Below are positions 5,504-5,567 of a DNA stretch of 5,567 nucleotides, in pieces. Where the stretch lies: contig JAKALW010000090.1 of the NCBI GenBank assembly GCA_021823945.1, positions 1 to 5,567 of the forward strand. The letters run 5' to 3'. The stretch's first letter is position 1; every line of letters starts with the position of its first letter. Below the pieces are notes generated by a model, which was not told the origin of the DNA, ran no database searches, and worked only from the letters and a program-made list of their open reading frames with translations. The stretch is from Microcaldota archaeon (lineage in GTDB: Archaea > Micrarchaeota > Micrarchaeia > Anstonellales > VGKX01). Both the position numbers and the translations under genes were made by a program.

Positions 5504-5567
5504 ACCACCTTATTTTTAAAACAAGTAATATGTTCTTCAGCAGCGGCGCTGCCGCCTTCGGCGGCAC
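5482..5567 (-). CDS. Possible C-terminal end of a TnpB-like protein, partial
   Basis: Reading leftward from the right edge, one frame is open for 27 codons and ends at TAA (5484-5482), inside the loop of the stem-loop described above. The last residues are KNKVVRAVSPP. In many IS200/IS605 elements the tnpB stop codon falls in or beside the end hairpin and the tail ends in a short Ser-Pro-rich sequence, so this fits a tnpB gene entering from the right. No catalytic motif is inside the window, 27 codons are weak evidence, and the codons nearest the stop are AT-rich. A competing plus-strand reading starts at ATG 5530 (MFFSSGAAAFGG) with third positions almost all C, and could equally be the true gene. 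Confidence 0.25.
   Translation of the reverse strand, partial: AAEGGSAAAEEHITCFKNKVVRAVSPP

Noticed and set aside
1..5567. CRISPR array, tRNA or rRNA genes
   Set aside because: No regularly spaced direct repeats and no tRNA or rRNA-like sequence were seen on either strand.

Overview
The window looks like part of an archaeal chromosome, possibly from an uncultured lineage. This rests on four things. The phosphohexomutase carries archaeal-style FGTNGVRG and GGEExGG motifs. There is a deoxyhypusine-synthase-family gene. Arg AGG and Ile ATA codons are frequent in otherwise G/C-rich coding sequence. The gaps are AT-rich with TATA-like elements, pyrimidine-rich terminators and few strong Shine-Dalgarno sites. 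A bacterial origin cannot be excluded, because the deoxyhypusine-synthase-like family also occurs in bacteria.

Layout. 1-494 (minus strand) is the N-terminal third of a Wzx/MATE-like polysaccharide flippase that runs off the left edge. 495-681 is a divergent promoter region. 682-2070 (plus) is a complete phosphoglucosamine mutase/phosphomannomutase. 2071-2199 is a T-rich spacer with a TATA-like stretch. 2200-3348 (plus) is a non-hydrolysing UDP-GlcNAc 2-epimerase with two degenerate signature motifs. 3349-3598 is an AT-rich gap holding a T-rich terminator and several perfect inverted repeats. 3599-4321 (plus) is a single-domain sugar-phosphate nucleotidyltransferase, probably starting at TTG. 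It is followed after 26 bases by a deoxyhypusine-synthase-like gene (4348-5373), so these two probably form an operon. 5374-5567 holds a terminator hairpin, a two-storey stem-loop resembling IS200/IS605 ends, and an unresolved gene fragment at the right edge.

How the genes fit together. The mutase, nucleotidyltransferase and epimerase are the kinds of enzyme that convert a hexosamine-6-phosphate to a 1-phosphate, activate it to an NDP-sugar and epimerise it to a ManNAc-type sugar. The flippase would move a lipid-linked glycan across the membrane. Together they suggest a surface polysaccharide or N-glycan locus. No glycosyltransferase or acetyltransferase is inside the window, so the pathway shown is partial. 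The deoxyhypusine-synthase-like gene is the functional outlier: it keeps the catalytic SWGK lysine, but several amine-pocket residues known from the human enzyme are replaced.

The items most worth a second look are that enzyme, the stacked inverted repeats at 3431-3568, and the stem-loop with possible transposon remnant at 5462-5567. I saw no rRNA, tRNA or CRISPR array.
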